This document shows, piece by piece, positions 25,800-34,679 of a stretch of DNA of 64,000 bases (the stretch's first letter is position 1; every line of letters starts with the position of its first letter). The translations under genes were made by a program, and so were the position numbers. The notes beneath the pieces are model-generated. The model had not been told where the DNA came from, did not search any database, and saw nothing but the letters and a program-made list of their open reading frames with translations. The DNA comes from Marinomonas ostreistagni. Lineage in GTDB: Bacteria > Pseudomonadota > Gammaproteobacteria > Pseudomonadales > Marinomonadaceae. The stretch is from NCBI RefSeq assembly GCF_016461785.1, contig NZ_JAEMUH010000015.1:56487-120486 (forward strand), in the 5' to 3' direction.

Positions 25800-26789
25800 A
25801 TGAGCATTGAGATTCATAGCTACCTACAAGCAAAAGAAACAGATGTGAACTCCATTCCGGTTATTGATGTTAGCACGCTAATTGATGGCACTAATGTTCA
25901 ATCCGTCGCGGAAAAAATAGGTTATGTATGTGAGAACCTAGGTTTCCTATATGTTGTTAACCATGGCGTTAGTAAGGAACTAATGGATAAGGTTAAAAGC
26001 TATACGAAACTTTTCTTTGATTTGCCTTTGGGAGAGAAAGAAAAATTAAATCTTGAGCAAAGTGGCGAGTCGTTTCGTGGCTATATTCCCATGTATGGTG
26101 AAAATGTTGACCCAGAATACACCAAAGATTTTAAAGAATGCTTTGATTATGCTCTTCATGAAGAGAAGGTATCACCATTCTTTGGCCCTAATATTATGCC
26201 GGACTTTATTCCCGATTTTAAAGAAGTAATGGAAACATATCATGCCGAGATGCTAAAGTTGGCAAATAAGCTTATTGGCGCTATTTCAGTAAGTCTAGGC
26301 TTACCGTTTGACTACTTTTATAAGTTGCAGCAACATCCTATTTCTATTCAGCGTCTTCTACATTACCCACCACAAACAGGTAAAATTTCACGAGAAGAAA
26401 TTGGTATTGGCGAGCATACGGATTATGGTTTTCTGACGATTCTTTCACAAGATGAAGTTGGTGGACTACAAGTTAAGAATCGTTCTGGTGATTGGATCAG
26501 TGCTCCGCCAATTGAAGGGAGCTTTATTGTTAATATCGGCGACCTAGTTCAGACATATAGTAATGATAAATACATCTCTACTTATCATCGTGTTATTAAT
26601 ACAAGTGGTAAGGAAAGATATTCATTTCCATTTTTTATGGATATGGACTTTGATGCGGTAGTAGCGCCGGTGCCAACCTGCGTATCAGACAGTAATCCTG
26701 CTAAATACAAGGCATACACCTGCGGAGAGCATAAGTATCGACGTTTTGTGGAGAGTCATCCGCATCTTCAGGTAGATAAAGCTGTATAA
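25800..26789 (+). CDS. isopenicillin N synthase-family 2-oxoglutarate/Fe(II) oxygenase
   Basis: This 329-residue non-heme iron oxygenase has an N-terminal DIOX_N region (IPVIDVSTLIDG, GYVCENLGFLYVVNHGV) and a 2OG-FeII core. The metal triad is His206-x-Asp208 (GEHTDYGFLTIL) and His263 (TYHRVIN), and Arg273-x-Ser275 (RYS) would bind 2-oxoglutarate. I chose ATG 25800 over 25794 because AAAGGAG lies about eight bases upstream of it. The substrate cannot be read from the sequence. Bacterial members include amino-acid hydroxylases and ethylene-forming-enzyme relatives. It is AT-rich like the preceding regulator, suggesting they arrived together. Confidence 0.85.
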   Translation: MSIEIHSYLQAKETDVNSIPVIDVSTLIDGTNVQSVAEKIGYVCENLGFLYVVNHGVSKELMDKVKSYTKLFFDLPLGEKEKLNLEQSGESFRGYIPMYGENVDPEYTKDFKECFDYALHEEKVSPFFGPNIMPDFIPDFKEVMETYHAEMLKLANKLIGAISVSLGLPFDYFYKLQQHPISIQRLLHYPPQTGKISREEIGIGEHTDYGFLTILSQDEVGGLQVKNRSGDWISAPPIEGSFIVNIGDLVQTYSNDKYISTYHRVINTSGKERYSFPFFMDMDFDAVVAPVPTCVSDSNPAKYKAYTCGEHKYRRFVESHPHLQVDKAV

Positions 26790-26817
26790 ATATTACTTCT
26801 TCTGCTCACCCTTTTTT

Positions 26818-26845
26818 GCCGTAAGCTTGCCTTACGGCTTTTTTT
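26818..26845 (+). terminator. rho-independent terminator after oxygenase
   Basis: GCCGTAAG and CTTACGGC form an 8-base stem with a five-base loop, followed by seven T. It lies 28 bases after the oxygenase stop, ahead of the convergent ankyrin gene. Confidence 0.88.
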
Positions 26846-26855
26846 GAGTGGCTGG

Positions 26856-27305
26856 TTATTGGGCTTGTGCTTTGATTAATTGCAGTATTTCTTGTTCTGT
26901 CTTTTCATATGGACCTTGCATATTTACATCAGCGCCATATTGCTCCAGCAATTTGTAACAATCTTCAAAATTCTGTGACGCCGCATACAAGGCTGGATAA
27001 AAGCCTGACATCGGGTCTTCATCATTGATCAGCCCGTCGGCGATGTGGTTTTCCAAGATGTAATTTAAGCACTCAATTGAGCCATTAATGGCGCAAGCGT
27101 CTAAAGTGCTGGCACCAATGTGGTTGCGTACCGTGAAATCTACGCCTTTCTTATGAAAGATCTTCAGCGCTTCTAGATCATTGTCAAAGCATGCTGCGAC
27201 GAGCAAGGTATGACCGTCACCAAGATCTTCACTTTCGATGTAGTCATTGGTCAGTTGCTGCAGTTTTTCCTGCATTTCGTGGGCTGAAGAATCTGTACTG
27301 CTCAT
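26856..27305 (-). CDS. ankyrin-repeat protein
   Basis: This is a 149-residue soluble protein with about three ankyrin repeats: DGHTLLVAACFDNDLEALKIFHKKG (about 37-61), the IGASTLDACAINGSIECLNYILE unit, and FYPALYAASQNFEDCYKLLEQYGADVN. There is no signal peptide. Ankyrin proteins of this size mediate protein-protein contacts. In gammaproteobacteria single-domain forms often sit beside catalase or oxidase genes. Here it faces the oxygenase terminator on one side and the IS remnant on the other, so context gives no function. Confidence 0.8.
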   Translation of the reverse strand: MSSTDSSAHEMQEKLQQLTNDYIESEDLGDGHTLLVAACFDNDLEALKIFHKKGVDFTVRNHIGASTLDACAINGSIECLNYILENHIADGLINDEDPMSGFYPALYAASQNFEDCYKLLEQYGADVNMQGPYEKTEQEILQLIKAQAQ

Positions 27306-27439
27306 AGGCTCAATTATCTCGTCGTCCCTGAATAACTCTCAACCCATTGAATGCAAAGTGTTTTTATACGATAGTTAATGCCTAAATCTTGCTATAAATA
27401 CGCCATAAGGCCCAAAAAGTTGCAGAATGGGGGAGTTTT

Positions 27440-28788
27440 ATGAAGCCTCGTCAGACAAAGACCGTACCGCAAAAGGATTTATTCCAACCACAGCTCGTTG
27501 ACATCATTAACCCCAACCATCCTTTAGTTCGGCTGGCTAAGGTCATTGATTGAAACCAGTTGGATAACGAATTGGCAGGACACTTCTCAACGGTGGACGC
27601 AGCCGCGTTACCTACTCGCCTTATGGTGGGATTGCTGTATTTGCAACACTTGCATAATTTGTCTGACTAAATGGTATTAGAGCAATGGCTTGAGTCGCCT
27701 TACAACCAATACTTTTGTGGCGAAACCTTTTTCCAACACGACTTTCCGTGTCATCCGACCAGTCTTGTAAAATGGCGAAAACTGTTAGGAGAAGAAGGCT
27801 GTGAATGGCTGCTAACCCAGACGATACAAGCAGGACTCAAACTAAAAGTTATCAAGCCAGCGAGTCTAAAGCGTGTAGTGGTCGACACCACGGTACAAGA
27901 AAAGAATATTACCTTCCCAACGGATGCCAAGCTCTACAACAAGGCTCGACAGCAGCTCACTCAAATTGCCAAAGAACAAAACATCACGTTAAGGCAAACC
28001 TACGACAAAGCCTGTCATGAGCCCATGCCAAAAATTGAATGCTATGGCCATGCCAAGCAATACAAGCGCATGAGAAAAGCCATTAAACAAGTCAAAGGCT
28101 TTTTAGGGCGAGTACTGCGGGATATTGATCGGCAAGTAAAACGTCAAGGGTTAGCGCTCACCCAAAAACAGGAAGACACACTTAACCAAGCCTATCGATT
28201 GCTGAAACAAACTCGCCAGAGCAAAAACAAACTTTACAGCTTGCATGAACCCAATGTGGACTGCATCTCCAAAGGTAAAGCTCATAAACGTTATGAGTTT
28301 GGAGTGAAAGCCAGCATAGCCGTGACCGCTAAAGAATCCTTCATTGTGGGTGCAAGAAGCTATCCAGGTAATCCGTATGATGAGCACACCCTGAAAGATC
28401 AACTGCAACAAGTGGAAACCTTGATAGGGCGAAAACCAGAAACGTGTTTTGTTGACCGAGGATATAAAGGATCAGGCGTGGAAGACATTAAAGTCTTGAT
28501 TGCAGGCCAAAAACGCGGAGTCCCTAAGAAAGAGAAGAACTGGATGGGGAGACGAAATAGCGTGGAACCCATCATCGGGCACCTCAAATCAGATGGAAAA
28601 CTCAGACGATGCTACCTCAAAGGAATATAGGCGATGCGATGAACGTAATCTTAAGTGCCTGTGGTCAAAACCTTCGTAAGCTACTGAAGTGGCTTAATTT
28701 TGCCTTGATCTGGGGTTGCTTTTATAGCGGGATGGAATGGATGCAAGCCTTATTGCCGAGAAGGCTAGAAAATGAAATGGCGTTTTAG
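27440..28788 (+). pseudogene. decayed IS5-family transposase
   Basis: Read through its lesions this is a full-length IS5-family transposase starting MKPRQTKTVPQKDLFQPQ, with LPTRLMVGLLYLQHLHNLSD, SPYNQYFCGETFFQHDF, VVVDTTVQEKNITFPTDAKLY and the C-terminal CFVDRGYKGSG and RRNSVEPIIGHLKSDG (DDE region). Three lesions inactivate it. Codon 38 is TGA where Trp is expected (27551). Codon 77 is TAA where Glu is expected (27668). A one-base loss near 28627 shifts the last 50 codons, which continue in another frame as GDAMNVILSACGQNLRKLL to the stop at 28786. I could not recognise terminal inverted repeats or a target duplication. The element is immobile by itself. Confidence 0.88.
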
Positions 28789-28800
28789 ACTAAAAACGCC

Positions 28801-29498
28801 ATTGCGTTTATCTTCTGAAGGGCTTTTGAATACGGCGATCTGCCCTGCAATGTAGGCACTGCTGTAAATGATTTTATAGCCGCCTTTTAATTGATCGAGA
28901 ACTCCAGTGATTTTCTTGCGCGCTTCGCTGCCAAATTCATACATAGCGACAGGAAGGGGCTTGGATTCATCCCATTGGTAAGGAATATAGCCAGCCCAGA
29001 CAAGTGGTACGGTCGCTATTTTTCGCCTCTGTCAGTTCTGTCTTGGGTGATAATGCCTATGTCTATTTCACCTTTTTCGATCCGTGGGACAAGAGTGGTG
29101 GAGGGTTCGCAGACAAAACTAATTTCGACTTGGGGATAGGCCTCATTTATAGCTCTTAATATGGCCGGAAAGAAACTCACCGCATAGTCGTCAGGAATGC
29201 CCAAGCTGATTTTCCCAGTTAGGTCTTGTTCTTTCGCCATGACAATGGCAGAGCGATGGGCTTTTAGAATATTGTCAGCATGGATCAGAAACTCTTGTCC
29301 CAATGTAGTCAATGTGAGACGTCTGATTTCTCGATGAAATAACTCACCTTCTAGAACGGATTCTAAGTTCTTAATGTGCATGCTGATGGCAGACTGGGAC
29401 CGATTCAGCAAGGTACTGGACTTGGTCATGGAGCACGTTTGGGCCACCGAATTAAAGGTTCGTAACCACTGGATTTCTAAGTCTCGTTCAACGCTCAC
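28801..29498 (-). pseudogene. frameshifted and truncated LysR regulator
   Basis: The open frame from GTG 29498 gives a LysR N-terminus (winged helix to about residue 65) and the first part of the effector domain, ending at a premature TAG (29016) after DRTDRGEK. In the neighbouring frame the LysR effector domain continues at once (PLVWAGYIPYQWDE, then IIYSSAYIAGQIAV). A one-base loss in an A-run (GCGAAAAATAG, 29016-29026) explains the break. The homology stops near 28830, beside the IS remnant, so the C-terminal end is also missing. The divergent EamA gene at 29605 was probably its target. A sequencing error could explain the frameshift but not the missing end. Confidence 0.82.
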
Positions 29499-29604
29499 AA
29501 TTAAGGTCCATTTAGCTATTTGATTTTCGGGTAGAGCATGGCTTTATTATGCATTTTACGGGATGAAAAAACGCTGTTATTGTCCCTTTTTTAGGGAGTA
29601 CTAA

Positions 29605-30465
29605 ATGAAAGCAACGAAAAATCACGCAGTTTTACTGGTTCATTTTAGTACGGCTTTATTTGCGTTATCGGCCGTGTTTGCGAAAAACATGGAGGTCTCT
29701 GTGACCAATATTGTTGCCATGAGGGCGTTGCTGGCGGCGTTAGCGTTGGGTCTGGTGTTGGCTTTCTTCAAGAAGAATCAGTGGCGCAGGCTGAGTATAA
29801 AGGAGTGGGGGCATTTAATTACACTCGGTGGGCTTTTGGCTTTGCACTGGCTGTGTTTTTTCGTCGGCGTTATTGAAGCAGGGATCGCCGTGGGGACATT
29901 GGGCTTTGCTTGTTTCCCAGTGTTTGTCGCACTTATCAATAAAACACTCTACGGGACCATCATTTCTAAATTCGAATGGCTCTGTATCAGCGTGATTATT
30001 GTCGGCTTATCCATTTTATCCCTCGATAGCTTTTTAGATTCCGACAGCCTGCTGGCATTGGCTTGGGCAATCGCTTCAGGAGCTTCCTATGCGGTCATAC
30101 TGGTTTACAACCAACGCGTGTCCGTAAAGGGGTCGGCGATACAGTCATCATGGATACAATTTGTCAGCTGCGGATTATTCGCGCTGCCATTTGGAATCAG
30201 CAGCTTGCCAGCAATAAGTATTGATGATGTGATTTCACTAATCGTTATCGGCTTTCTCTGTACGGGCGTTGCTTACACATTACTCACTAAAGCCCTTCAA
30301 TCTGTGCCATCCTCCAAAGCCGCTGTAGTGATTACCCTAGAGCCGGTTTGGGCGATTCTTTTCGCGGCGCTACTAGGTACAGTGCCAACCGTGAGTGTTT
30401 TGATTGGCGGCGGGCTGATTATCGCAGCGGTGACTGCAAGAACTTTAAAAGTGTCGGATGCTTAA
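29605..30465 (+). CDS. EamA/DMT-family transporter
   Basis: This is a 286-residue protein with ten predicted membrane helices and two EamA repeats (first repeat near residues 10-135, second near 150-280 with VVITLEPVWAILFAALLG). Family members export amino acids and metabolites such as those handled by RhtA or YdcZ-like proteins. It is divergent from the broken lysR, so expression may now be constitutive or lost. It converges on the binding-protein gene with only seven bases between stops. The substrate is unknown. Confidence 0.87.
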   Translation: MKATKNHAVLLVHFSTALFALSAVFAKNMEVSVTNIVAMRALLAALALGLVLAFFKKNQWRRLSIKEWGHLITLGGLLALHWLCFFVGVIEAGIAVGTLGFACFPVFVALINKTLYGTIISKFEWLCISVIIVGLSILSLDSFLDSDSLLALAWAIASGASYAVILVYNQRVSVKGSAIQSSWIQFVSCGLFALPFGISSLPAISIDDVISLIVIGFLCTGVAYTLLTKALQSVPSSKAAVVITLEPVWAILFAALLGTVPTVSVLIGGGLIIAAVTARTLKVSDA

Positions 30466-30472
30466 TTAAATA

Positions 30473-31492
30473 CTAATCACCTAAAGCCTGAGACCAGCTG
30501 TTTAAAAACTGCGTTTGCTTATGCTGATCTAAATACAACAAAAGTTCTGGGCCTAGGCGAATAGGGTGAAAGTTGGTGCTACTGTTGAGCTGATTCTCGG
30601 GATCGTTATGAGAACCTAGCGTCCGATCTAATGGCATTAAAGCCGTGTTGTTGGCAATGGTTTTCTGGCCCGCAGAGGATCTTAAGTAAGCAATAAAATC
30701 CGCCGCCAGTTCTGCTTCCATAGCGTCACGATGTACAAAGGCGGAGCGCACAATCACCAATGCGTAGTCTTCAGGAACGATTACGCCAATATGTTCATTG
30801 TTCATGGCTTTTGCCATGGCATAAGAGCCCAGCAAGTTGTAGCCAAACACCAAATCACCGGTTGTCAGTCGGGTTAATAACAAAGACGTACAACAATGAA
30901 TATCCGCCCGTGCTCGACCTAAGCTTTCTTGTAGACGCCCTGTTAGGCTGAAGGTGACCTCATCTTGAGAAGCAACCAAATAGCCTAGTCCTGAACTGGC
31001 GGCGTCATAAGTACCAATGCGACCTTGGTAAAATTTCGCCTGTTCCCGTAGCTGCTCGGCTAATGCTTCATGGGTATGGGGAATAGACCTGTTATGAAAC
31101 GCTTCTTTATTGTAAACGAATACAATCGGTTCATAGGTGAAGCCAAACAGTTCGTTGCTCCATTGTGCCCAAGGTTGGTGGCTGGAAACATCCGGCACGT
31201 CTTCAATAGGTTGTGCAAAGCCATCATTGACTAATTTTACTTGCAGGTCAGAGGCCGAGCTGATCACCACATCAGGGGGCGGCAAGGTCGGATCGAGCAA
31301 CTCATCATAAAGTTCTTGGGTATTAAACTCCCGATACAGAATGGTGACCTCAGGGTTTAAGGTTTCAAACTCATGCAACAATGGGCGAATCGCACTGATG
31401 TCCGTGGCACTGTAGAGACGAAGCACGGATTCTTGCGCTATCAATGGCAACGTGGAGAAAATTAAATAGCATGCAAAGGCGATTCTAAACAT
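30473..31492 (-). CDS. orphan periplasmic solute-binding protein coupled to sensor kinase
   Basis: This is a 339-residue family 1 (Fe3+-type) ABC binding protein with a signal peptide (MFRIAFACYLIFSTLPLIAQ) and the fold signatures LRLYSATDISAIRPLLHEFE, PDVVISSASDLQVKLVNDG and FTYEPIVFVYNKEAF. There is no permease or ATPase gene beside it. Its start overlaps the end of the histidine kinase gene by eight bases, so it is made with the two-component system. I infer that it is an extracytoplasmic ligand receptor for the kinase and not a transporter component. A pair of cysteines (HCCTS) near residue 197 is unusual for the family. Confidence 0.8.
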   Translation of the reverse strand: MFRIAFACYLIFSTLPLIAQESVLRLYSATDISAIRPLLHEFETLNPEVTILYREFNTQELYDELLDPTLPPPDVVISSASDLQVKLVNDGFAQPIEDVPDVSSHQPWAQWSNELFGFTYEPIVFVYNKEAFHNRSIPHTHEALAEQLREQAKFYQGRIGTYDAASSGLGYLVASQDEVTFSLTGRLQESLGRARADIHCCTSLLLTRLTTGDLVFGYNLLGSYAMAKAMNNEHIGVIVPEDYALVIVRSAFVHRDAMEAELAADFIAYLRSSAGQKTIANNTALMPLDRTLGSHNDPENQLNSSTNFHPIRLGPELLLYLDQHKQTQFLNSWSQALGD

Positions 31493-32927
31493 CGTTAGCG
31501 TCCGTTATGTGAGGGAATGAAAAACACACGGCTAGTCCACCTAGTTCGCTTTTAGATAGCGAGAGCTGACCTCGATGGGTTAAGGCGGCACTTTGTGCGA
31601 TAGCAAGCCCAAGGCCAGATCCCTGAGTGTTACTGCCTACTTTAACAAAACGCTCTAACGCTTTATTCATCATGTTTTCCGGTATACCTGGGCCATTGTC
31701 TTCCACCCATACTTGATGATTTTCCTGCCTATGATGGAGGCTGATGCGGATGATCGCTGAAGTGTTTAAAGTATGGGAGCCATGCTGGACAGCGTTATCA
31801 ATGACGTTGCGCAAGGCTTCTTTTAACACTAACTCATCACCTAATATCTCCACTTCCTGAAGCGGTGGGACGTATTCAAACTCTATGTCCATATGGGCGT
31901 AGTCCCTTACGGCCTGAGTTATGACGTCTTGCAGGATCTTTTGCATGGCTAATACAGAAAATGTTTGGCGATCACCACGATGAACGATGGTGGCATGGGC
32001 CAACAGCTGATTGGTTAATCGGGTAAGCTTGGTATGGTCTTTATATATCTCATTGATGGTATTTTTATCAATTTGCTCGTTGTCTGAGGTGAGAGCAATT
32101 TCTAGCTGTGCTTTCGTGGTGGCTTGTGCTGTACGAATTTGATGAGAGGCATCGGCAATAAAATCACGCATAGCCGCCAATGCGCTCAGCCATTGTTGAC
32201 GATAGTCGTTGATGGCTTGAGTTAAGGGCGCGACTTCTAGCATCTTGGTTGTTGGCAGGTTTTGCTTATCCATTGCTGATTGGGTATTGAGCTGGGAAGA
32301 CAGCCAATTTAAAGGGGATAATGCGCGATTGATGGCGATCCACATCACTAACAAAGCTGTACCCATCACCACCATTAGCGTTGTGAGAGCCGCATAAAGT
32401 GTGTCGCGCATCTGTGTGTCTCTTGCTAGGGTTGTCTGCCCCAAAATAATGGTGACATTGCCTGCCACTGAGCGCTCACTCAGGCGTTTTTGGCGAACAA
32501 TGAAGCGCACTTTCTTCCCTTTGTAGGTGTGCAGAACGTAATGAGGCTCCATTAGATCCGTTTTTTGGTCGGTTAGCTTTACGGGTAGATCAGAGTAGCC
32601 GCTGAGAAAATCAGCGTTAGGTCCATAGATGGCGTAGTAGATCTTATCGTCTGGGGCTAGCTGTAAGATTTCGAATCCGGAATAGGGTAAGTCGATATGT
32701 ACCTGATTTTTGGCCACATTAATGCCGTCCAGCATGGTGACACTTGCGCTGGATAATAGGCGATCATAGGAATAGTCGGCGCTGGTGTTCGCGTAATGCC
32801 AAACGCCAACACTCAGTATGGCCAGCACGGTACACATAAACAGTGCCGTTCTTGTCAACATTCGCTGACGTAAGGAATACTCCTCAGAAGACGAAAACAA
32901 GGCGAGCAGCTTTTCAATCATGGACAT
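31485..32927 (-). CDS. tctE: TctE-like sensor histidine kinase
   Basis: This is a 480-residue membrane kinase. Helix one is at about 27-46, a periplasmic 2CSK_N-type sensor at 47-175, and helix two at 178-199. The HisKA domain has the phosphoacceptor His262 in DASHQIRTAQ, a variant of the usual SHELRTP. The ATPase domain carries the N box (NVIDNAVQHG), VEDNGPGIP and GSGLGLAIAQ. It pairs with the response regulator whose gene overlaps its start by 14 bases. The system faces tctCBA, the typical place of a TctDE pair controlling tricarboxylate-type uptake. Confidence 0.9.
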   Translation of the reverse strand: MSMIEKLLALFSSSEEYSLRQRMLTRTALFMCTVLAILSVGVWHYANTSADYSYDRLLSSASVTMLDGINVAKNQVHIDLPYSGFEILQLAPDDKIYYAIYGPNADFLSGYSDLPVKLTDQKTDLMEPHYVLHTYKGKKVRFIVRQKRLSERSVAGNVTIILGQTTLARDTQMRDTLYAALTTLMVVMGTALLVMWIAINRALSPLNWLSSQLNTQSAMDKQNLPTTKMLEVAPLTQAINDYRQQWLSALAAMRDFIADASHQIRTAQATTKAQLEIALTSDNEQIDKNTINEIYKDHTKLTRLTNQLLAHATIVHRGDRQTFSVLAMQKILQDVITQAVRDYAHMDIEFEYVPPLQEVEILGDELVLKEALRNVIDNAVQHGSHTLNTSAIIRISLHHRQENHQVWVEDNGPGIPENMMNKALERFVKVGSNTQGSGLGLAIAQSAALTHRGQLSLSKSELGGLAVCFSFPHITDANDV

Positions 32928-33582
32928 GCGCTAGATACCCCAAACCACGGACAGTCTTAATTATTAATGTGGAGCCTTGAAGTTGTTTTCGTAACCTCGT
33001 CAGTGTCTGCTCAACTGCGTTAGGGGTGTAGGCTTCATCGAAATTGTAGAGCCGGTTTGCGATGTCATCTTTGGTCAGCATTCGATCTAGATGGGTTAAA
33101 AAAAGCTCAAGCATTTGCACTTCTCTAGGGCGCAGTTCAATGGTCTCTTGATTGACCTTGACGACTTTGGTCGCACTATTAAAGCTTAAATTACCGCAAT
33201 GAATTTCATTATCGGACTTGCCTCGCTCCCGACGAACCAGTGCTCGACAGCGGGCCGCCAGCTCCCTTAAATCAAACGGTTTGACCAAATAATCATCGGC
33301 GCCTAAGTCGAGCGCACTGACCCGATCATCGACTTCGGCACGGGCGGTTAGAATTAACACAGGAATAGAGTTTTTTCTTGATCTAAGCGACGTTAGCAGC
33401 TCAAAGCCGCTTTTTCCTGGCAAGTTCACGTCAAGAATCAATACTTCGATGGTGTCATGAGCCAAGATGGATTCCGCTTTTTCAGCACTGTCTACCCAAT
33501 CAATGGCATGTCCCATTTCAGAAAAATACTGGACGATGGATTGTGCTAGTCCTTGGTTATCTTCTGTGAGCAACACTCGCAT
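32914..33582 (-). CDS. tctD: TctD-like response regulator (OmpR family)
   Basis: This is a 222-residue response regulator. The receiver domain has the acidic pocket near residues 7-8 (ED), phosphoacceptor Asp51 (LILDVNLPGKSGF) and Lys101 (VKPFDLREL). The C-terminal winged helix has ELRPREVQMLELFL and TLTRLRKQL, with KTVRGLGYL at the end. I start it at ATG 33582; a GTG two codons upstream is possible. It should bind the 11-base-spaced direct repeats at 33614-33633 and control the divergent tctCBA genes. Confidence 0.92.
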   Translation of the reverse strand: MRVLLTEDNQGLAQSIVQYFSEMGHAIDWVDSAEKAESILAHDTIEVLILDVNLPGKSGFELLTSLRSRKNSIPVLILTARAEVDDRVSALDLGADDYLVKPFDLRELAARCRALVRRERGKSDNEIHCGNLSFNSATKVVKVNQETIELRPREVQMLELFLTHLDRMLTKDDIANRLYNFDEAYTPNAVEQTLTRLRKQLQGSTLIIKTVRGLGYLAHVHD

Positions 33583-33613
33583 ATACACTACTCTTTTTTG
33601 TTTTTTTATTCGG

Positions 33614-33633
33614 TGTCAGTTTGATGTCAGTTT
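33614..33633. promoter_or_regulatory. OmpR-type direct repeat in tctD-tctC intergenic region
   Basis: TGTCAGTTT occurs twice with an 11-base period (33614-33622 and 33625-33633). One-helical-turn direct repeats are the standard binding form for OmpR/PhoB-family regulators. The site lies between the divergent tctD and tctC genes, 69 bases before the tctC start. It is the probable TctD box. Confidence 0.7.
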
Positions 33634-33701
33634 CAACGCTTACTTTTACGCTACTGCGTTTTTGGGCGCAGAACAATAACAACAAAAGTGGAGCTTTGTT
33701 A

Positions 33702-34679
33702 ATGAAGACTTTCAAAAAATCCTTACTTGCTATTTCATTCATTGGTCTAACGTCAACGGCTTTCGCCTACGAACCTTCCAAACCAACGTGTATTGCCCCA
33801 GCGAAACCGGGCGGCGGTTTTGACTTAACTTGTCGTGTGGTATCGACGGGGTTCGAACGTGCTGAATTGTTGCAAAAACCAATGGCGGTAACATTTATGC
33901 CAGGTGGTGTTGGCGCAGTTGCCTACAACCATATCAACAAAGTTAATCCAGATGATGGCGATGCGTTGGTTGCTTTTAGTTCTGGCTCACTGCTTAACCT
34001 AGCGCAAGGTAAATTTGGCAAAGGTCTAGACGAAAACGATGCCCGCTGGGTGGGCACAGCTGGTGTTGATTACGGCGCCATTATGGTCAAATCCGATGCT
34101 CCTTGGCAGACTTTAGGTGAGTTGGTGGAAGACATGCGCAAAGACCCATCCGCTTTCGTATTGGGTGCAGGCGGCGGTGTTGGTAGTCAGGATTGGATGA
34201 AAGCAGCGATTTTGATGAAAGCCTCTTCTATTGATCCGAAGAAAATGCGCTATGTAGCGTACGAAGGTGGCGGTGAGGCGGTAGCCGCGCTGATGGGGGG
34301 ACATATCAAGGTTTACCCAGGCGATATCGGTGAAATGAAAGGTCAATTGGACGCCGGCAAAGTTCGTGTGCTAGCGGTGATGTCGCCAAAGCGTTTAGAA
34401 GGCGAATTTGCCTCGATCCCAACTGCCCATGAGCAAGGCTTTGATGCGGAATGGACCATCATGCGTGGTTACTACCTAGGGCCAAAAGTGTCCGATGAAG
34501 CGTATCAATACTGGTCAAACAAGTTTGCAGAAGCCTACAAAACTGATGCATTCAAACAAACCGTGGCGGAAAAAGGGCTAATGCCATTTTACATGCACGG
34601 TGCGGCGTTAGATGAATACGTAAAAGTTCGAGTTCAGGACATGCGTGAGCTCGCTAAAGCTGCTGGTTTGATCAAGTAA
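33702..34679 (+). CDS. tctC: tripartite tricarboxylate transporter binding protein (TctC)
   Basis: This is a 325-residue periplasmic binding protein of the Bug/TctC family. It has a signal peptide (MKTFKKSLLAISFIGLTSTAFA, cleaved before YEPSK). The mature domain shows CIAPAKPGGGFDLTCR, which holds the carboxylate-binding loop after the first strand, and GGGVGSQDWMKAA further on. An upstream in-frame start at 33621 is unlikely; ATG 33702 has AAGTGGAG in the right place. It overlaps tctB by one base. The cargo is probably a di- or tricarboxylate but is not determinable. Confidence 0.9.
   Translation: MKTFKKSLLAISFIGLTSTAFAYEPSKPTCIAPAKPGGGFDLTCRVVSTGFERAELLQKPMAVTFMPGGVGAVAYNHINKVNPDDGDALVAFSSGSLLNLAQGKFGKGLDENDARWVGTAGVDYGAIMVKSDAPWQTLGELVEDMRKDPSAFVLGAGGGVGSQDWMKAAILMKASSIDPKKMRYVAYEGGGEAVAALMGGHIKVYPGDIGEMKGQLDAGKVRVLAVMSPKRLEGEFASIPTAHEQGFDAEWTIMRGYYLGPKVSDEAYQYWSNKFAEAYKTDAFKQTVAEKGLMPFYMHGAALDEYVKVRVQDMRELAKAAGLIK

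Noticed and set aside
27340..28840. Exact ends of the IS element
   Set aside because: I compared both flanks and found no convincing terminal inverted repeat or target duplication, so only the transposase remnant is reported.
30473..31492. Binding protein of an iron ABC importer
   Set aside because: No permease or ATPase gene accompanies it, and its start overlaps the kinase gene; a sensing role fits better.
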